Assembly (NCBI RefSeq): GCF_047675955.1
Contig: NC_132911.1
Span: 72,139,133 to 72,203,132, forward strand
Source of the DNA: Chlorocebus sabaeus
Taxonomy: Eukaryota; Chordata; Mammalia; Primates; Cercopithecidae
Length of the DNA stretch: 64,000 bases
Reading direction: 5' to 3'
In this document: piece after piece, positions 35,298-46,415 of the stretch
Layout: every line of letters begins with the position of its first letter
Position numbering within the stretch: position 1 is the first letter of the stretch
The notes under the pieces: model-generated
Seen by the model: the letters and a program-made list of their open reading frames with translations, nothing else
Database searches by the model: none
What the model was told of the DNA's origin: nothing
Made by a program: the position numbers and the translations under genes

Positions 35298-35340
35298 CTT
35301 CAATCCATGAACGTGTTAGGTCTCCATTTAAATACTATTA
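35298..35340 (-). mobile_element. L1M relic, antisense (part 2)
   Basis: CTTCAATCCATGAACGTGTT, AGGTCTCCATTTAAAT continue the reversed L1 after the inverted duplication. Confidence 0.75.
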
Positions 35341-35895
35341 CAGATGATAATATTATTATTTTAAGATTTTTATCATGGTATTTTAAAAACGTTTTACCTT
35401 TTATTCATTTGTTCACCACTAGATTCAAATGTTTGAATGCAGGAGCAGGACTTACCCTTCTGCTGGGCTTGGGATTGGAGTATGACTGAGGATTAGGAAA
35501 TCTTTTTTAATATTTTATAGCCTAGTTGTCAACCTGTGAGAGATCTCATTAGCTCTGCAGCTGTGTTGTCAACTTTTTGCATTGCTGAGGAGTTTTCTTA
35601 GTGCCTTAGTCCCATCCTGGCTTTCTATACCTCAGAAGTTCTCTTTCTATCCTGCCACCCTGAACCCTGGAAGGTCTCGGAAGGATGCCTCTAAGCTCCT
35701 CTGCCAGTTTTTAGTGGGTCCTGCCTTATAGTGGGGAAAGTTCTGTGTGCCCCATGGGGGACCTTTCTTATTTCTCCTGCCCTGTCCCCAACCTTCAACG
35801 TGCTTTAGCACTTGGTGAAGGCTTACTGGCTGGTGCATGTAAGCTTAGCTTGTATCTAGGGCTCCTTGGAATTCTAATTTCATATGCAGCCTCTA
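35341..35895. other. unassigned intronic sequence
   Basis: No repeat or exon identified. The region at 35400-35460 could be diverged L2. Confidence 0.4.
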
Positions 35896-35907
35896 AAAGT
35901 TCCTGAA

Positions 35908-36219
35908 TCCAGGTACATTGACTCATGCCTGTAATCCCAACACTTTGGGAGGCCAAAACAGGAGGGCCGCTTGAGGTGAGGAGTTCAAGACCAGCCTGAG
36001 CAACACAGTGAGACACTGTCTCTAGAAAAAAAAAACAAAAAAATTCGCTAGGCACGGTGGCGCATACCTGTAGTACTGAGTACTCAGGTGGTGACGAGGT
36101 GGCAGGGTTGCTTGAGACCAGGAGTTGGAGGCTGCAGTGAGCTATGAATATACCATGGTACTCCAGCCTGGGTGACAGATTGAGACCCTGACTCTAACAC
36201 AAAAACAAACAACAAATTT
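35908..36219 (+). mobile_element. AluJ, sense
   Basis: Old full-length Alu (ATTGACTCATGCCTGTAATC, internal AAAAACAAAAAAATTCGC linker, CAAACAAC tail). Flanked by AAAGTTCCTGAA at 35896-35907 and AAAGTTCCCGAA at 36220-36231. Confidence 0.92.
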
Positions 36220-36231
36220 AAAGTTCCCGAA

Positions 36232-36536
36232 AACTTTAGCTTTCTCTGTGCTCTGATCTATGGTGAATTCACGCTCCTGCTGCAGCTAGTGCTGCAGGTT
36301 TGAGAAGAGCCATAGGTCCTTTTTCACTTATGAAGGGCTTGACACTTTCTGGAATTTATTTCCTTTAGGTTTCTTTGCATCATTCACTTTCTGAAAGAGA
36401 GCGATTTTGTAACTTATGTAGCTTGTTCTGCTTGTTAGTGTGGGAGCAATGGTCTCTTGCAACTTTCTACCTCTCAGTTGAAATACATAAATTCTGGGTA
36501 AAGCTTTTAAAAATATTTATTTAAGATACATGGAGG
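36232..36536. other. unassigned intronic sequence
   Basis: Short interval before the L1. AGATACATGGAGGAAAA at its end resembles AGTGCATGGAGAAGA after the L1 tail and may be a worn target-site duplication. Confidence 0.4.
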
Positions 36537-39534
36537 AAAAATCAGAGCTAAACTGAAGGAGATTGAGAAACAAAAACCATTCAAAAGATCAACAAACCCA
36601 GTAGTTGGGTTTTTGAAAAAATTAGTAGGACAGATAGGCTGCTGGGTAGACTAATAAAGAGGAAAAGAGAGAAGATTCAAATAAACAGAATTAGAAACAA
36701 CAGGATGGTACCTCTGACCTAGAGAAATACAAACAACCACAGAGACTACTATGAATGTGAACTAGAAAAACTACAAGAGTTGGATAAATTCTTGGACACA
36801 CCCATTCTCCCAAGATTGAACCATGAAGAAATTGATTCCCTGAACAGACCAATATTGAGGTCCAAAATTGAATCAGTAATGAATAGCCAACCAACCAACC
36901 AAAAAAAAAAAAAAAAAAAAAAAGGCCCAGAACCAGACAGATTCATAGCCAAATTCTTCTAGACATACAAAGAAGAGCTGGTAGCATCCTACTGAAACTA
37001 TTTCAAAAAAATCGAGGAGGAGCGACTTTTACACAACTCCTTCTGTGAGGCCAGCATCATCCTGAAGAAAACCTGGCAGAGACACACCAAAAAAAGAAAA
37101 CTTTAGGCCAATATTCTTGATGAACATTGATGCAAAAATCCTCAACAAAATACTTACAAACTGAATCCAGCAGTACATCAAAAAGCTTGTTCATCATGAT
37201 AAAGTGGGCTTTATCCCTGGGATGCAAGGTTGGTTCAACATATGTAAATCAATAAATGTGATTCATCACATAAAACAGCACTAAAGACCAAAACCACGTG
37301 ATTATCTCAATAGATGCAGAAAAGGCTTTTGATAAAATTCAAGACCCCTTCATGTTAAAAATCTCTCAATAAACTAGGTATTGAAGGAACATGCCTCAAA
37401 ATAATAAAAGCCACCTATGACAAACCCACAACCAACATTATACTGAATGGGCAAAAGCTGGAAGCATTTACCTTGAAAACTGGCATAAGACAAGGATGCC
37501 CTTTCTCACCACTCCTATTCAACATAGTATTGGAAGTCCTGGTCAGGGCAATTAGGCAAGAGAAATAGGAAGAGGGGAAGTCAAACTATCCCTATTTGCA
37601 GATGACATGATCCTACATTTATAAAACCGTACAATCTTAACCGCAAAGCTCCTTAAGCTGATAAACAATTTTAGCAAAGTCTCAGAATACAAAATTAATG
37701 TGCAAAAATTATTAACATTCCTGTACATCAACAACAGTTAGGTGAGAGAGAGCCAAATCAGGAATGCAATTCCATTTACAGTTGCCACAAAACAAACAAA
37801 CCTAGGTATACACCTAACCAGGGAGGTGAAAGATCTCTACAATGGGAATTACAAACCACTGCTTAAAGAAATCAGAGATGACACAAACGAATGGAAAAAC
37901 ATTCCATGCTCATGGATAGGAAGAATCAATATCATTTAAATGTCCATACTGCCCAAAGCAATTTACAAATTCAATGTTATTCCTTTTAAACGACCAATGA
38001 TATTGTCCACAGAACTAGAAAAAAATGATTTCAAAATTTACATGGAACCAAAAACAAGCTTGAATAGCCAAGGCAATACTAAGCAAAAAGAAAGCTGGAC
38101 GCATCGCAGTTCCCAACCTCAAACTTTATTACAGGGCTACAGTAATCAAAACAGTATAGTACTCGTACAAAGACAGACACATAGACCAATGGAACAGAAT
38201 AAAGAGCCCAGAAATAAGGCCACATACTTATAACCTTGTGATCTTTGACAAAGATGACAAAAGCAAGCGATGGGGGAAAAAAACTCCCTATTCAGTAAAT
38301 AGTGCTAGGATAACTGGCTAGCCATCTGAGAAGATTGAAACTGGACGTCTTCCTTACACCGTATACAAAAATTAACTCAAGGTGGATTAAAGGCTTAAAT
38401 GTAAAATCCACACCTATGGAAACCTTGGAAGACAACCTAGGCAATACCATTCTGGACGTAGAAACTCACAAATATTTCATGATAAAGATGCCAAAGCAAT
38501 CATAACAAAAGCAAAAATTGACAAATAGGATCTAATTAAACTTAAGAGCTTCTTCACAGCCAAAGAAATTATCAACAGAGTAAACAGACAACCTACCTAA
38601 TAGGAGAAAATATTTGTAAACTATGCATCTGGCAAAGGTCTAACATCCAGCATCTATAAGGAACTTAAATTTACAATAAAAATGAACAAACCCATTAAAA
38701 AGTGGGCAAAGGACATCAACAGACACTTTTCAAAAGAAGACATGCATGCAGCCAACAAGCATATGAAAAAAAGCTCAACATCACTGATCATTCCAGAAAT
38801 AGAAATCAAAACCACAGTGGAGATATCATTTTACTCCAGTCAAAATGGCTAGTATTAAAAAGTCTAAAATTAACAGATGCTGTTGTGGTTGCAGAGAAAA
38901 GGAAACACTTACACACTGTTGGTGGGAGTGTGAATTAGTTCAACCCTTGTAAAAAGCAGTGTGGCAGTTCCTCAAAGAGCTACAAACACAGCTACTGTTC
39001 AACCCAGCGATCTCATTGCTGGGTATATATCCAAAGGAATATAAAGCACTCTACCATAAAGATACATGCACATGTATGTTCATTGCAGCACTATTCACAA
39101 TAGCAAAGATATGGAGTCAACCTAAATACCCATCAATGGTAGACTGGATAAAGAACACGTAGTACATATATACCACAGAATACTATACAGCCATAAAGAA
39201 TGAGATTATGTCCTTTTTAGGAACATGGATGGAGCTGAAGGTCATTGTCCTTAGCAAACTAATGCAAGAACAGAAAACCAAATACTGCATGTTCTCACTT
39301 ACAAGTGGGAGCTATATGATGAGAACACTTGGACACAAAGAGGGGAAGAACAGACGCTGAGATCTACTTGAGGGTGGAGGGTGGGAGGAGGGAGAGGGGC
39401 AGAAAAAATACTAGGCTTAGTACCTGGGTGATGAAATAATTTGTAAAACAAGTCCTGTGACACAAATTTCCCTATGTAACAAACCTGCATATGTACTCTT
39501 GAATGTAAAATAAACTTAAAAAAAAAAAAAAAAG
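36537..39534 (+). mobile_element. 5'-truncated L1 (L1PB/L1MA-like), broken ORF2 plus 3' UTR
   Basis: About 3.0 kb of LINE-1 in sense orientation. It holds the C-terminal portion of ORF2 (reverse transcriptase part and C-terminal domain), then a 3' UTR ending GTAAAATAAACTT and poly-A. Recognisable peptide pieces are in-frame only in patches; for example, 37742-37939 and 37940-38233 are in different or interrupted frames. Stops and frameshifts are frequent and ORF1 is missing, so the element is dead. An internal poly-A of about 22 bases at 36901-36922 is expanded relative to the normal short A run. The 3' UTR wording (TAGGCTTAGTACCTGGGTGA) fits L1PB/L1MA rather than young L1PA. Confidence 0.93.
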
Positions 39535-39561
39535 AAAGTGCATGGAGAAGATACTAATTTT

Positions 39562-39562
39562 G

Positions 39563-39593
<31 letters not shown>

Positions 39594-39909
39594 GAGGTAG
39601 AGTCTCACTGTGTCATCTAGGCTGGAATGCAGTGGCATGATCTTGGCTCACTGCATCCTGCACCTCCTGGGAGAATCGAGTGATTCTCATGCCTCAGCCT
39701 CCGAGTAGCTGGGATTGTAGGTGTGTGCTACCACACCTGGCTAATTTTTGTGTTTTAGTAGAGACGGTGTTTTGCCATGTTGGCCAGGCTGGTCTTTAAC
39801 TCCTGACCTCAAGTGATACTCCCGCCTCGGTCTCCCAAAGTGCTGGGATTACTCCCACCTCCATCTCACAAAGTGCTCTCCCAAAGATGTGAGCCACTGT
39901 TCCTGGCTG
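39562..39909 (-). mobile_element. Alu, antisense, with internal ~35-bp rearrangement
   Basis: Reverse Alu with a 35-T tail. It is flanked by GAAGATACTAATTTT at 39547-39561 and 39910-39924. Near its start, TGCTGGGATTACTCCCACCT is followed by a second, altered copy of the CTCCCAAAGTGCT segment (about 39852-39886) before normal sequence resumes at ATGTGAGCCACTG. Confidence 0.92.
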
Positions 39910-39924
39910 GAAGATACTAATTTT

Positions 39925-40598
39925 CTTAATATGATTATCCCTGTAGTTCTTTGTCCTACTAGAAGCATTCAGTGTACCCCTTGTAGTATGTGAACTTATT
40001 GGTAATTTTTGTAATATGGGAACTTACAAAATTCAGATGATATTCTTAGGTTGATGTTTACATCATCAAATTCATTTTATTTGCTTTTGAATTCTTTTTT
40101 TTTTTTTTTTTTCAGAGCAGCATTTCCTTAAAAATGTGCTGCAAAATGTGTGTGGTTCTTCCTAAATTTAAGAGGTTTGGGAAATGTCATTAATGTATTT
40201 AAAATTATAATGCCTTACTACGTAGTGGAAAACAGAGTTTGTTGACCCAGGAGTTTCAGAAAAGTATAGATACTGTAGTTTACAGACTGGTTAAATCAAG
40301 TTATATGGCTGTTTGAATCATGAACTTTAGAGCTGTGATATTAGGGAAGGTGTGCTGTTTGAGGAACTTGCATTTCAATATTGTACAGAGGACAGAAAGC
40401 TCTCTGGGGGATGGGTGCTTACTATAATAATTATAGTTAATTTTTATCATTAACTTCATTGGACAGTTTCAAAGGAGATTTTTATACTACTTTTTATTGA
40501 TTTGCACATTATTTTAAAAAGATTTCTGAAGACTGTTTCAGGGTTTGGGATTTATTCTAACTAAATCCTAAACTTTTATAAGTCCCTGTATTTCTCCG
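39925..40598. other. unassigned intronic sequence
   Basis: A poly-T run lies at 40096-40112. The following AGCAGCATTTCCTTAAAAAT, then TTTGGGAAATGTCATTAATG resembles an old hAT-type MER element, but I cannot name it. Confidence 0.4.
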
Positions 40599-40612
40599 TG
40601 TAATAGTTTCTT

Positions 40613-40770
40613 TTCTTTTCTTTTCTTTTCTTTCTTTCTTTCTTTTTTTTTTAAGGTGGCGAGGTCTCTCTTTGTTGCCCAGGCTGGACTCAAACTCCTG
40701 GGCTCAAGTGATCCTCCCACCTCAGCCTCCTGAGTAGCTGGGATTATAGATGAATGTTGCTGAGCCTGGC
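40613..40770 (-). mobile_element. Alu monomer (FLAM-like), antisense
   Basis: A (CTTTT)n/(CTTT)n tail, then a single Alu monomer ending TGAGCCTGGC. TGTAATAGTTTCTT (40599) and TGTATAACAGTTTCTT (40772) look like a degraded target-site duplication. Confidence 0.8.
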
Positions 40771-40786
40771 TTGTATAACAGTTTCT

Positions 40787-41299
40787 TAGTATTTTCTGAT
40801 TAAAACAACGTGACTATTTCAGTATCTAAATTTCTCAGACAGCAGAAGATCATTGGAAGTTAGGGGTCTGGGGCCACCTTTCCTGGGTGGAGCTAGTGAG
40901 TACTATAGACCAGGAAGACTTTAGCTGGGCCCTGGTAACAGCTGGAACCTGTTAACTCAAAGTGGGCGCTCAATTGTATCTTGTTCTGTAATGTGGTTGT
41001 CTTAAGTTACTTGCTGTAATTAGGATCAGAGGAAAGGAGTTCTGGAGAATTTTCTTCTAGGAGCAATATTCTCTTGCAGAAATATAAGATTACTCAAATT
41101 CTGTGATATTTATTCAGTTAGGAAAAAGTCAGTACCATCAGCCAAGTTAACGTTAAAGAGAAGAGAATTTCTTTGCTAAAAGATGTGAAGAGTGACATCC
41201 TTTTCTAAAGCAGGGATGGAAACTTTGGAAATCAGATTTAGAAACTGACTGAGTATAATTTGGTTCCTATTTCAGCCCCCACAGGAGGTCTTCTGGCCT
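40787..41299. other. unassigned intronic sequence
   Basis: No repeat or exon recognised. Confidence 0.4.
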
Positions 41300-41510
41300 T
41301 TTTTGTTTGTTTTTGTTTTGTTTTTGAGACAGAGTCTGTTGCCAGGCTGGAATGCAGTGGCGCCATCTCGGCTCACTGCAACCTCCGACTCCCTGGTTCA
41401 AGCGATTCTCCTGCCTCAGCCTCCTAAGTAGCTGGGACTACAGGCGTGTGCCACTATGCCTAGCTAATTTTTGTATTTTTAGTAGAGACGGGGCTTCACC
41501 ATGTTTGGCC
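41300..41510 (-). mobile_element. AluS, antisense, 5'-truncated
   Basis: Starts with a TTTG-rich tail, carries the right monomer and part of the left, and stops at GGCTTCACCATGTTTGGCC. The Alu 5' end is missing. Confidence 0.88.
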
Positions 41511-41534
41511 TGACTGTTTTAACTCACCTGTGGG

Positions 41535-41750
41535 AAAGGGTAGGTGGAATATATGCAGCTTGGCAGTGAGAGAGCTGGGGCTGAGTCAAGTGAGGATTGA
41601 ATCTAGGCTCCTTCATTTCCTGACTGTTCCACCTTGGAGAAGCTACTTAATCTCCTTCAGACTCAGTTTCTCCATTACTAAAATGAAGCTAAGATTACTC
41701 CCAGCCTCGCAGGATTACTGAAGCATGAATTGAGATAATTTGTACGGCTG
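41535..41750 (+). mobile_element. MIR SINE, sense
   Basis: GAATCTAGGCTCCTTCATTT, GGAGAAGCTACTTAATCTCC, CTCAGTTTCTCCATTACTAA, AATTGAGATAATTTGTA: full MIR order. Confidence 0.85.
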
Positions 41751-42480
41751 GTGAAAAATGAATACTTTATCATCTTTGCTATGACTATTTATGATAGAAA
41801 AAGTAAGTTCAAATGGTGACCTTCATTTTTCTCTCTCTGCCTTTCTTGATTTCCCTGACTTTCTGGCAATGGGTAGTTATTTCAAGTTCATTCTTTCTTG
41901 TGTACTTTCATTTACTATTTAGTGAATGGGCATCACAGCTGTGCACATCCTTATTGACTTAGACTGTTGAAAAATCAAAACTGTATTTCTTCGCACTGAT
42001 AAAAGGACCACGTCAACTGATATGAAACATTCTCCTTACTTTAGATAAACTTAGTATTGATGCAAGTAATTTCTTGCTCAAAATACTTTTTAATATTTTT
42101 CTTAAATATTTGTAATCTCTAAAAATATATTAATGTCTGAATCCATATTCCCTCAGGTATGGGCATTTGACATTGAGAGATTTTCATTTATTTGTGTCAC
42201 ACTGGAATAAAAAAGAATTATAAACCAAGCATGGCCACATCTCATTTATTCTTAATTTATTAAATAGAACATAATAAGAAATCAATTGACATTATTTCCT
42301 GCTAATATTTTTTGATGGCTTTCCTAATTCAGCCCACAGAAGGGGAGATTTTAATGAGGTAACAGAAAATGGAAGAAATCGCCATGCAGCTCTCCCATAA
42401 ATGGTGTTTTAAATAATTTTGAGAAGTAGAAAAGGATTCTTTGGATAAGAGGGGATTCCTTATTGATTGAAATTGCTTTT
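41751..42480. other. unassigned AT-rich intronic sequence
   Basis: No repeat or exon recognised. Confidence 0.4.
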
Positions 42481-42529
42481 GTGTTGATTGAATCTGTCAT
42501 GTTGCTTTATGTATTGCTTTGTCAATAAG

Positions 42530-43350
42530 ATCCATTGCTGTGTTTCCTTCAACCCTGTCCTCCCCAGGGTCTCTCCCATGCCAGTAAATGACACTGGTGT
42601 TCATGCAGATGCTCGGGCAAAAAACTTAGGCGGCAACCTTGATTTCTCTCTTCCTCTCACAATTCACAGTCAATCCATGAGCAAATCCTGCCAGCAATAA
42701 CTTCATAACATAGGCAGACTCTGACTGCTCCTCACCACCTTACACACAGCACCATCATCTTTCACTTGTCTTATTTCAATGGAAACCTAGGTGGCCCCCT
42801 CCATAGCCAGTTCTCCATGAAGTAGCTGGGGTGAGCTTCACGCCAGCTCTGCTTATAAACTTTCAATGGCTGCCCATCACACTGAGAATAAAATGAACTC
42901 TCCACTGCCATGCCCCAGGCCCTCCATGACCTGCCCTCACCTAAGGACCACTTCTCAAATGGCTCTTTTTCTCCCTTTTGCCACACACAGTCTGTCCTTC
43001 CTTTGGGTCATACATAGACCTACTTCACTTCAATTGTTGGTGCATTTGTCCATGGATCCTTCCTAGATATTCCCATGCATCGTGCTCTCACTTCCTTAAA
43101 GTCTCTCCTGAAGTGATGCCTCTTCTAAGAAGCCTTTCCATTCACTTGTTTTATTTTTCTTCATAGTACTTACCACCATCTGAACTTGCATTGTCCGTTT
43201 AGTGGTTTATTCATCTTTTGCACATCCATTCCCTAAAATGCACACTCACTGAGGGCAAGGAACTGGCCTTTCCATTGTTATTTACCTAGTGCTGAGAACA
43301 GAGCCTGGCATAGAGTGGGTTCACAGTGACTGTCTCATACAATGAGGATA
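42530..43350 (+). mobile_element. L2 LINE, ORF2 end and 3' UTR, sense
   Basis: GATTTCTCTCTTCCTCTCAC, CAATCCATGAGCAAATCCTG, GGCCCTCCATGACCTGCCCT, CTTCATAGTACTTACCACCA, AGAGCCTGGCATAGAGTGGG follow L2 order over 800 bp. The longest L2 piece in the window; its frames are broken. Confidence 0.88.
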
Positions 43351-45055
43351 TTATTCCATTTTGTCTAATGACAAGAGGTAAAAATACACAGATAATTTGA
43401 GGACATGTGCATTAGTTTCCCAGTGGGACACTCACCCTCAGTTGATTTTGGGATATATTGTTGAATATGCATTTTAAAATTCAATTCCTGCCATTATTCT
43501 TTGACCAGAATGTACAAGTTTACAGTTGACCTGCAGAGAGCAACTCATTAGCAGTTTGCTGGTCCTCTAAGCTCTTGTATGCTCAGCCTCCCCCACTGCC
43601 CTGGTGCAGCCCTGGCTAAGCTGGAGGGTAAGAGGAGCCTCCTCTTCCCCAGCAGGCATGGTCTGGAATTAGTTTTGCTGTCCTAAATTAGGTATCCTGG
43701 GATGAAGGGAGGCACCAGTTTCCCCACTGAGATGCAGTTTAACCTGTCTCAACAGTGGCCATCCACTCTATACAATTAGATTCTATCCTCACTTTTGATT
43801 TTTATTCCAGTTTTTTTTAATCAGGCCTGGGGCCGAAACCTAAATCCCACTGCATTTGGAAGAAGTCAATTATATCCTATTAGATGCTAACCTTTCTTCA
43901 CAACCATTTTTATTCCTACTCCACCTCAAGCAGCATCCATCGGGGTCACCTTTAGACCAGTGACCAGCTACTATATGCCATCTCCCTAGAGTGAATCCTG
44001 TCACTGTTGCCTGGAGTCTACTTGCTGAGCCTCTTGGGGCGTCCAGACTATACCCCCCAATATTGAACCTAGTTCAGATTAGATTTCAATTTACCATGAC
44101 CTTTTACATATTATGCGCACGTTTAAGCTTTAAACTCTGCAAATAATTGCCCTAAACCAGATTATCACACCCAGCCTAGGGAAGGTTTCATTTACATCCC
44201 CAAAAGGTTGCTTATTGAGTACCTGAGGTGATTCAGATCCTGTGGAACAAGAAAACTGTTGATGTTAGGGGTATTTGGGATTTTGCAGTAGTTGAACAAG
44301 TCTGCTGCATCTTTGTGGTTATGTAACAAAACTCATAGACAAAGCTATATAGACAGACACTAAATTTTTTTGATGGTTAAGTTTCATAACCCAGGTCAGA
44401 AAAAAAGTGCTTAAAATATTTGCTAATTATCATAGCTTTTTTTTTTTTCCTGTGGAAGTAAAAGTTTCCTTGTTTATTTGTACCTAACTTGCCTCATGAA
44501 TATTCAGCTGTCAACGGAGCTGCAAGCCAATATTCATGGAAATGAACTCATTAGGAGCATTTTGTTGGCTGCTATTTAATTCATGAAGTATGTAGAAGTA
44601 TTTATGATGTTCCATATTTTATTTTTTCTTGATTTTTGAAACATAAAAGGATTATTGATAATAATTGTTATCCCAGATTTTCACAGTTGAGCTTATTTAG
44701 TTTTTCTCATATTTCTTGAATTTGTAAGAAAATGCTTTCAGATATTTGACCACTTACACAGATTTTTACAAAGTAAATTATGAATAAAATGTAATGAATG
44801 ACTTAAAAGCAGTTTAAAAATGTTTTACATATTTATACATATACAATAGTTGTTCCTCCTAGTTGGTTATTAATGTCATTGATATAGCTTGCTATGCGGA
44901 TGATGTAAAAAAGGATGGTTCTCCTTTCGGAAGGTCTTCCTTCAGAAATTTTGCTGTTATTTAATGAAAACAGCATTGAAGAAGGATATTTGGTTATAAG
45001 AAATAGGAAAAAAAATAGTAATAACAGCAAACACAGACATTGACACTCAATGTAC
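43351..45055. other. unassigned intronic sequence
   Basis: About 1.7 kb. A poly-T patch at 44440-44449; the rest is AT-rich from 44.3 kb. No repeat family or exon recognised. Confidence 0.42.
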
Positions 45056-45065
45056 CAGTTACTTT

Positions 45066-45369
45066 TTTGTTTTTGTTTTTGTTTTTGAGATGGAGTCTTG
45101 CTCTGTCACCCAGGCTGGAGTGCAGTGGCATGATCTCAGCTCACTGAAAGCTCTGCCTCCTGGGTTCACACCATTCTTCTGCCTCAGCCTCCCGAGTAGC
45201 TGGGACTACAGGTGCCCGCCAACACACCTGGCTAATTTTTTGTATTTTTAGTAGAGATAGGGTTTCACCATGTTAGCCAGGATGGTATTGATTTCCTGAC
45301 CTCGTGATCCATCCGCCTCGGCCTCCCAAAGTGCTGGGATTACAGGTGTGAGCTACCACGCCTAGCCCT
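45066..45369 (-). mobile_element. AluS/Y, antisense
   Basis: Reverse full-length Alu with a (GTTTTT)n tail, ending CACGCCTAGCCCT. CAGTTACTTT flanks it at 45056-45065 and 45370-45379. Confidence 0.93.
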
Positions 45370-45379
45370 CAGTTACTTT

Positions 45380-45570
45380 ACTTATATTAACTTGTTTATT
45401 CCTTATAGCAAGTTTATAGGAGTAGATACCATACTACTCTTATCTTACAAATATGGAAGCTCTGCCTCAGAGAGGTAAAGTTACTTGTGTGGTCACACAT
45501 CTAGTAGTTGGCAGAGTTGGGATTCAAACCCAGGCAGAGTGGCTCCAGAAAGCTCTTCACCACTTCATGT
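45380..45570 (-). mobile_element. MIR SINE, antisense
   Basis: GAGTAGATACCATACTACTC, CAGAGAGGTAAAGTTACTTG, GGTCACACATCTAGTAGTTG, GGGATTCAAACCCAGGCAGA: a well-preserved reverse MIR. Confidence 0.88.
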
Positions 45571-45609
45571 TGCTGACTTCTGTCATATTTTGGTAAAGAC
45601 TACAAACTG

Positions 45610-45800
45610 GACTGCCTGCTGTCCCAATACCTGGCATTCTTTCCCCACTGATTTGAAGTGCTACCTGTTTCAAATAGTAAATTCTACATACTCAGGATAT
45701 TTCCTGGACTGTCCCTGTGCCGTTGATCTATTAAATTGGTCCGTATCAGCCCAGCACTAACCGTTTTAGTTACTTTATACTAATTCCTTTTAAGAATAGA
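45610..45800 (-). mobile_element. L1M ORF2-region fragment, antisense
   Basis: TTTCCCCACTGATTTGAAGT, GTAAATTCTACATACTCAGG, TTTCCTGGACTGTCCCTGTG, CGTTGATCTATTAA match reversed L1M wording. Confidence 0.7.
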
Positions 45801-46058
45801 GTATGAGTCAAATGGAAAAGGAAAGGAAACAAATTGCAGACTAAGGAAGGGGTGATATGTTGAATGAAGAGGGTAAAGACAATATTTGGTCATGAGAGAA
45901 GGAGCGAATAAGGTGAGTCAGAAAGGGCCATAGGATACTGACATGTATTTTCAGTCAAATGTGTTTTAAGGATGATGGTGGACAATTTTAGAAGTCAGTT
46001 TTAAAGAAACGATAAAGTAAGTGCCTAAGTTTCCGAGGTATAAAAGTTGGAGACAAGT

Positions 46059-46415
46059 TGATATGGTTTGGCTGTGTCCCCACCCAAACCTCATCTTGAA
46101 TTGTAGCTCACATAATCCCCATGTGTCATGGGAGGGACCCGGTGGGAGGTGATAGAATCATGGGGGCATGCCTTTTCCATACTGTTGTGGTGATAGTGAA
46201 TAAGTCTCATGATGGTTTTATAAAGGGGAATTCCCCTGCACACACTCTCTTGACTGCCGCCATGTAAGATGTGTCTTTGCTCCTCCTTGGCCTTCTGCCA
46301 TGATTGTGAGGCCTCCTCAGCCATGTGGAACTGTGAATCCATTAAACCTCTTTTTCTTTATAAATTACCCAGTCTTGGGTATGTCTTCACAGCAGTATGG
46401 AAGTGGACTAATACA
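46059..46415 (+). mobile_element. THE1/MST-type MaLR solo LTR, sense
   Basis: TGATATGGTTTGGCTGTGTC, CATCTTGAATTGTAGCTCAC, GTCATGGGAGGGACCCGGTG, GACTGCCGCCATGTAAGATG, TTATAAATTACCCAGTCTTG, ending GTGGACTAATACATA. Solo, in gene orientation. No clear 5-bp duplication. Confidence 0.92.

Noticed and set aside
37742..38233. Reverse-transcriptase-related L1 peptide pieces
   Set aside because: These are fragments of a broken, 5'-truncated L1 ORF2; annotated as a mobile element and not as a functional gene.
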